This document shows, one piece after another, positions 60,440 to 64,000 of a DNA stretch of 64,000 nucleotides. The position numbers and the translations under genes are program-made. The DNA is taken from assembly GCA_025451235.1 (NCBI GenBank), contig JANWKT010000001.1, positions 186,001 through 250,000 of the forward strand, given 5' to 3'. Under the pieces are notes generated by a model. It did no database searches. It was not told the origin of the DNA and worked only from the letters and a program-made list of their open reading frames with translations. Origin of the DNA: Flavobacteriales bacterium. Its GTDB lineage: Bacteria; Bacteroidota; Bacteroidia; CAIKAF01. Positions within the stretch are counted from its first letter, which is position 1; every line of letters starts with the position of its first letter.

Positions 60440-60457
60440 AGCCGCTTTTTTGCGGCT
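60440..60457. promoter_or_regulatory. Leader hairpin of the DUF2723 gene
   Basis: AGCCGC, loop T6 (A6 on the minus strand), GCGGCT. On the minus strand TTTTATATTC follows, and the gene's ATG is 17 bases downstream. The hairpin lies between the -7 element and the start codon and could act as an attenuator or stabiliser. Confidence 0.45.
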
Positions 60458-60470
60458 AATGATTAGCTGT

Positions 60471-60478
60471 CAAAAATA
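60471..60478 (-). promoter_or_regulatory. Promoter -7 element of the DUF2723 gene
   Basis: The minus strand reads TATTTTTG, 47 bases before the ATG at 60423. The leader hairpin lies between them. Confidence 0.4.
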
Positions 60479-60534
60479 TAAATTTTTAGCAGAAACGGGT
60501 TGAAAACAACATTATTATACCTCCCTACCCTCAT

Positions 60535-60665
60535 CCTTTCCGAGAGCTATTGGGGAGGGTTCCGAGCAGTTCAAGCACAATGGAACGCGTTACCTGCCGG
60601 TCCAGATGCATGTCCTACACTCCTTTAGGCTGTTGGAAACATACTGACTGCAGCGTTGGTGCAGC
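60535..60665. repeat. GC-rich intergenic segment (60.6 kb), weak hairpin element
   Basis: Lying between the convergent T9SS gene end and the DUF2723 leader, it is GC-rich compared with its flanks and holds no gene. ACCCTC and GAGGGT pair across about 22 bases, and CTGCAGCG/TGCAGCG words repeat. The pairing is weaker than in the other GC-rich elements of the window. Confidence 0.4.
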
Positions 60666-60674
60666 GAGCAAAAA

Positions 60675-63167
60675 TTATGGCTTAAATAATTGTAAAAAAC
60701 CTTTTTCTATTAAAGGTTCAGCCGAACAATCGGAAGTAATTTCGCAGATCCAATAGTAAATCCCTTCATTGGCCGAAGAATTATCAATGCTGCCATTCCA
60801 GCCTATATCCTGGCTAGATGAAAATACCAATACGCCCCAACGATCAAAAATATCCAGCCTAAAATGCCCACTTGCAGGAACAATGGGCTGATATACATCA
60901 TTCTGATTATCCGAGTTGGGTGTAAAAACATTTGGAAATATAACCGAAGAAAGGGGTATGCTGTTAGCCACAAGAATCGAAATGGTATCCGCATTCGGGC
61001 AGTTTCCTGAAAATACATAGTAGATGTTATGAGTTCCTAAACCTGCCAGCATCGGATCAAATGAACCCAGCTGAGAATCCACCACGCCATTGCCGAACCA
61101 GGCACCTCCGGCAGGGCTGGCAGATAAAACCTGGGCTGGATCAGAATCGCAGAATGGGCCTGCAGCACTAATAACAGGATTTGGATAGCTAATCACCGCC
61201 ACCGCTAACGTATCCTGGGTAGGCGGACAAGAAGGATAGCTAACTGTTAAAATATACAATCCGGAGTTCATGGAAGTGGATTGCGTAATTGTATTATTAT
61301 TATTCGCAGAAGAATAACTATTGGGGCCTATCCAGCCAATGGTTGCACCTGCACCTGAAGTAGATTGTAAAAGAATATTCTGCCCTTCACAAACCGTATC
61401 AGATCCTGAAATGGTATAGCCTCCATCCACGTTCACTGTAACTAAAAACGTAGAAGTATCCGGACAATATCCCCCCAATATACAAGTAATGGTATGGCTG
61501 CCGCCTCCGGCAGCACCTGGGCTAAAAGTTCCCAAATTTACATTCATGATGCCTGTACCTGACCATTGTACAGGAGCATTATTGGCAATGAATGTATCTA
61601 GAGGCTCACTTGAGCAATAGGGACCTGAAGGACTAATAATCAAAGGTGGATTGTCAATCACATCAATTTGGATGGTATCAACAATGGCCGGACATCCAGG
61701 ATAATTAATGGTATAAATATAGGGGCCGGCATGAAGCACACTGGTATTGATTATATAATTTAAACTATCGATAGATGTAAAACCGTTTGGTCCTGACCAA
61801 CTATAGGTGGCATTTGAATTGGCGGTCAGCCATAAGGTAAGGGTGGATCCGGCGCATAATGTATCAGGGCCTGAACTAAGATAGCCCAGGTCATCGGTAA
61901 CCACTATCCATGAGGTGGCAGTATCCGGACAATATCCGCCTGAAATGCAAGTGATGAGATGGTTCCCTCCACCGGCTATTGCAGGATCAAAAATTCCAAC
62001 AGATGGGTTGGTGATTCCAACTCCTGACCATTGAACCCCAGCTATACTTGCCACCAACGTATCAAATGAAAAAGAGGTACAATAAGGTCCGGCAGGAGTA
62101 ATGGTGAATGCTGGATTCGTTATAATTTCGATCTCAATAGTATCTGAAATGGAAGGGCACCCTGGAAAACTAACAGTATAAATATATTCCCCGGCATTAA
62201 GCGCAGATGCATTAGTTATCCATGCGATACTATCAGTAGAAAAAAAGCCGTTGGGCCCTGACCAACTGTAGGAAGACCCAGCCGCCGAAGACAATTGAAG
62301 GTTAATGATTTCACCAGCACAAAGAGTATCCGGGGCACTATAGGTATAAGTAATGCTATCTAAGTCTACCTGAATTGTATTGCTATAACAACTGGTAAGG
62401 GTATCAATTCCACTTATCCGCTGGCACCTGAGTCGATAATAAAAAGTACTCCACGGTGGCAAAGAGCTAAGGGTTTGGGACAACGAATTCCCCACATTAT
62501 AGTCATGATAAATAGAATAAAAGGTACCAAAGTTCGGATCGTCCGACACATCCAGCAAATATAAATTAGCTGTGGGAACCGAATCCCAATTCGCCATAAA
62601 AGATGAACAGGTAACATTGGTGGCAGCCGTAGCAACCGGTGTATTCAATGGGTTGGTAACAAAAAGAGTTGTATTTAAGGAGGCTCCGTATGGGCCGCCC
62701 CAATTAGCTGCATTGATAGCAATTACATTTTGAACACAACCTTGTAATACAGGACTTATATTGAAAACATAAGGACCACCCATCCAATTATTGTAAAAAC
62801 CCTGAGAGACCCCATTGAAATAGAGTTCAAATTCATTGTCCGCATTAATGCTGATACTACCACTGTAGGAATCACCAACAGGGACTACAAATGTTTTGCG
62901 CATTTTTGCCGTATCGCTATAAGGTAAAACCCAAATGGATTGGCTTCCAGCTACCACAGGAATTGTATTGCCTACATTGGGAGCTTCCACCGCAGGCCAG
63001 GCGCTGTCATCATATCCTTGGAAAAGCCAAGCCGTTCCATTGGATTGGATGCTATTGCCCACTCCCTTCCAACTTCCATCGGTAATAATGGTTTGAGCCA
63101 GGAGTCTTTTAGTGGCTATTACTGATATTGCCATCAGCAGGCAAATAATGACTTTTCTAAAATTCAT
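60675..63167 (-). CDS. T9SS cargo: multi-Ig protein with type-B (gliding) CTD
   Basis: An 830-residue secreted protein. The signal peptide (VIICLLMAISVIATKRLLAQ) is followed by a sugar-binding-like beta domain of about 150 residues (YDDSAWPAVEAPN, SGSISINADNEFELYFNG), as in glycosidase N-terminal domains. Then come a fibronectin-like segment and several repeated Ig-like units with the phrases CPDTATSWIVVT and YSWSGPNGF...SIDSL. The CTD (VIFPNVFTPNSDNQNDVYQP, IFDRWGVLVF) is type B. The CTD glycines and the FDRWG signature are intact. It follows the gene at the right edge by 42 bases and is probably its operon partner. Confidence 0.88.
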   Translation of the reverse strand: MNFRKVIICLLMAISVIATKRLLAQTIITDGSWKGVGNSIQSNGTAWLFQGYDDSAWPAVEAPNVGNTIPVVAGSQSIWVLPYSDTAKMRKTFVVPVGDSYSGSISINADNEFELYFNGVSQGFYNNWMGGPYVFNISPVLQGCVQNVIAINAANWGGPYGASLNTTLFVTNPLNTPVATAATNVTCSSFMANWDSVPTANLYLLDVSDDPNFGTFYSIYHDYNVGNSLSQTLSSLPPWSTFYYRLRCQRISGIDTLTSCYSNTIQVDLDSITYTYSAPDTLCAGEIINLQLSSAAGSSYSWSGPNGFFSTDSIAWITNASALNAGEYIYTVSFPGCPSISDTIEIEIITNPAFTITPAGPYCTSFSFDTLVASIAGVQWSGVGITNPSVGIFDPAIAGGGNHLITCISGGYCPDTATSWIVVTDDLGYLSSGPDTLCAGSTLTLWLTANSNATYSWSGPNGFTSIDSLNYIINTSVLHAGPYIYTINYPGCPAIVDTIQIDVIDNPPLIISPSGPYCSSEPLDTFIANNAPVQWSGTGIMNVNLGTFSPGAAGGGSHTITCILGGYCPDTSTFLVTVNVDGGYTISGSDTVCEGQNILLQSTSGAGATIGWIGPNSYSSANNNNTITQSTSMNSGLYILTVSYPSCPPTQDTLAVAVISYPNPVISAAGPFCDSDPAQVLSASPAGGAWFGNGVVDSQLGSFDPMLAGLGTHNIYYVFSGNCPNADTISILVANSIPLSSVIFPNVFTPNSDNQNDVYQPIVPASGHFRLDIFDRWGVLVFSSSQDIGWNGSIDNSSANEGIYYWICEITSDCSAEPLIEKGFLQLFKP

Positions 63168-63209
63168 TTTTTATGAAGATCGATCGCTGTATATAAATCA
63201 CCACCTCGA

Positions 63210-64000
63210 TCATCGGATCAGGTTGACCATTCCAATATACCCATGTTCTTTATTAAATACATCTACCACATCTACCTTATACACATAGGTGGCCTGAGGA
63301 CAAAAAGCACCACTAGTGGTAAGTCCGCCCCAGCCTCCTTTAATGTCGCTATAGGCATAGATCTCTTCTCCCCAACGGTCAAATATAGATACATGGATGG
63401 TTTTGATCCCGTTGCCGTATACTCTGAAGATCTGATTCATTTCATCTTCGTTAGGAGTAAAACTATTCGGGATGTATAAAGTAAAGAAAGGATGCACAAT
63501 GAGGCAATGTGTAACCGTATCAGAACAGCCAATGGCATTAGATGCTAACAGAGTTACGCAATAGGTTCCTGTATCAGTATAGGTATGCTGAACATTCATT
63601 GATGAAGAGGTGCCTCCATCACCCAAATCCCAACTATAGATAGTGGCGGCGAATGAAGTATTGGTAAAACTTACCTGTGGATCGGTCTCTGAGATAGCCT
63701 GAGGAGCATAGGTAAAGTCCGCCACAGGAGTAGCCACCGCATTGATCATATTGGGTATTGCCAGGGTAGATGTACAGCCTTCGGCTGATGCAACAGTAAG
63801 AGAGACATCATAGGATCCAGGATCGTTGAAACAAACAGAAGTGTTGGGTCCCGACATTGGGTTTTGAGATTCGAGGGTCCAAGTCCAGCTTACAATGGTC
63901 GATCCGGTAATATTGCTATTGTCAGTAAAATTAACACAAAGAGGGGTACAGCCGGAAGTAAGATCCGAGGTAAATCCTGCCACGGGTGATGGATTGACCA
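63210..64000 (-). CDS. T9SS cargo, C-terminal 263 residues (cut by right edge)
   Basis: The frame stays open to the right edge, so the start lies outside. Two PKD-like domains are visible (CTPLCVNFTDNSNITGSTIVSWTW and PQVSFTNTSFAATIYSWDLGDGG), followed by LYIPNSFTPNEDEMNQIFRV, IFDRWGEEIYAYSDIKGGWGG and a final IGMVNLIR, a type-B gliding CTD. This is the end of a probably large surface adhesin. It is transcribed toward 60.7 kb, with only 42 bases before the next gene, so the two form a T9SS cargo pair. Confidence 0.88.
   Translation of the reverse strand, partial: VNPSPVAGFTSDLTSGCTPLCVNFTDNSNITGSTIVSWTWTLESQNPMSGPNTSVCFNDPGSYDVSLTVASAEGCTSTLAIPNMINAVATPVADFTYAPQAISETDPQVSFTNTSFAATIYSWDLGDGGTSSSMNVQHTYTDTGTYCVTLLASNAIGCSDTVTHCLIVHPFFTLYIPNSFTPNEDEMNQIFRVYGNGIKTIHVSIFDRWGEEIYAYSDIKGGWGGLTTSGAFCPQATYVYKVDVVDVFNKEHGYIGMVNLIR

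Overview
The window is chromosomal DNA of a Bacteroidota bacterium, probably of the Chitinophagales/Sphingobacteriales kind. I infer this from several things seen together. Seven proteins end in type IX secretion system (T9SS) C-terminal sorting domains. There is a PorP/SprF-like outer-membrane protein. The housekeeping genes include lineage-typical ones: an IPExxxVDY protein beside pyruvate kinase, a YfhO-like membrane protein, DUF2723 and a DivIC-like protein. Many gene starts carry the Bacteroidota -7 motif TAnnTTTG, and Shine-Dalgarno sequences are weak or absent. No rRNA, phage block or CRISPR array is visible. Exact taxonomy cannot be read from the sequence.

Layout. 1-3.9 kb: the N-terminal part of a large surface protein (off the left edge), der, and a secreted propeller-like protein. 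3.9-7.3 kb: a four-gene minus-strand glycan operon (FAD oxidoreductase, methyltransferase, SDR, glycosyltransferase). 7.6-12.1 kb: YfhO-like membrane enzyme and an FG-GAP T9SS cargo. 12.1-18.6 kb: a tightly overlapping pseudaminic-acid operon, pseB-pseC-[NeuB-like/cytidylyltransferase fusion]-pseG-pseH-pseI, divergent from a GNGPSL/DUF115-like (Maf-like) protein and a Wzx-type flippase at 18.9-21.2 kb. 21.2-26.2 kb: pyk, IPExxxVDY protein, secreted protein, M28 peptidase lipoprotein, cysS. 26.4-31 kb: a tiny membrane peptide gene and two T9SS cargos. 31.3-34.2 kb: tRNA-Leu(CAA), prs, rplY/ctc and a P460-like haem protein. 34.3-41.7 kb: leuS, a stand-alone CuA-domain lipoprotein, a PorP/SprF-like protein with a minimal CTD lipoprotein, and a TMTC-like TPR membrane protein. 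41.7-49.9 kb: ruvC, a flippase-like/GT2/ABC-permease operon, a lipoprotein, a carbonic anhydrase-bestrophin pair and pruA. 50-57 kb: an IS200/IS605-type TnpA with a 50-bp palindrome, a GIN-like lipoprotein, a large T9SS propeller protein, a repeat-helix protein, a DivIC-like protein and a tyrosine recombinase lacking catalytic residues. 57.3-64 kb: DUF2723 (GT117-type) and two type-B CTD proteins, the last cut by the right edge.

How it fits together. The dominant theme is the cell surface: nonulosonic-acid synthesis, a possible transferase and a flippase, several GT-C-type membrane proteins (YfhO-like, TMTC-like, DUF2723), and T9SS substrates that such glycans could decorate. The most unusual single gene is the NeuB-SpsF fusion, which may supply the cytidylyltransferase otherwise missing from the pse operon. 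The most unusual DNA is intergenic. Several gaps hold GC-rich long hairpins with little mutual sequence similarity. Two distant gaps share a 118/180-bp inverted-repeat element whose stems covary. A tandem hairpin array lies beside the degenerate recombinase.
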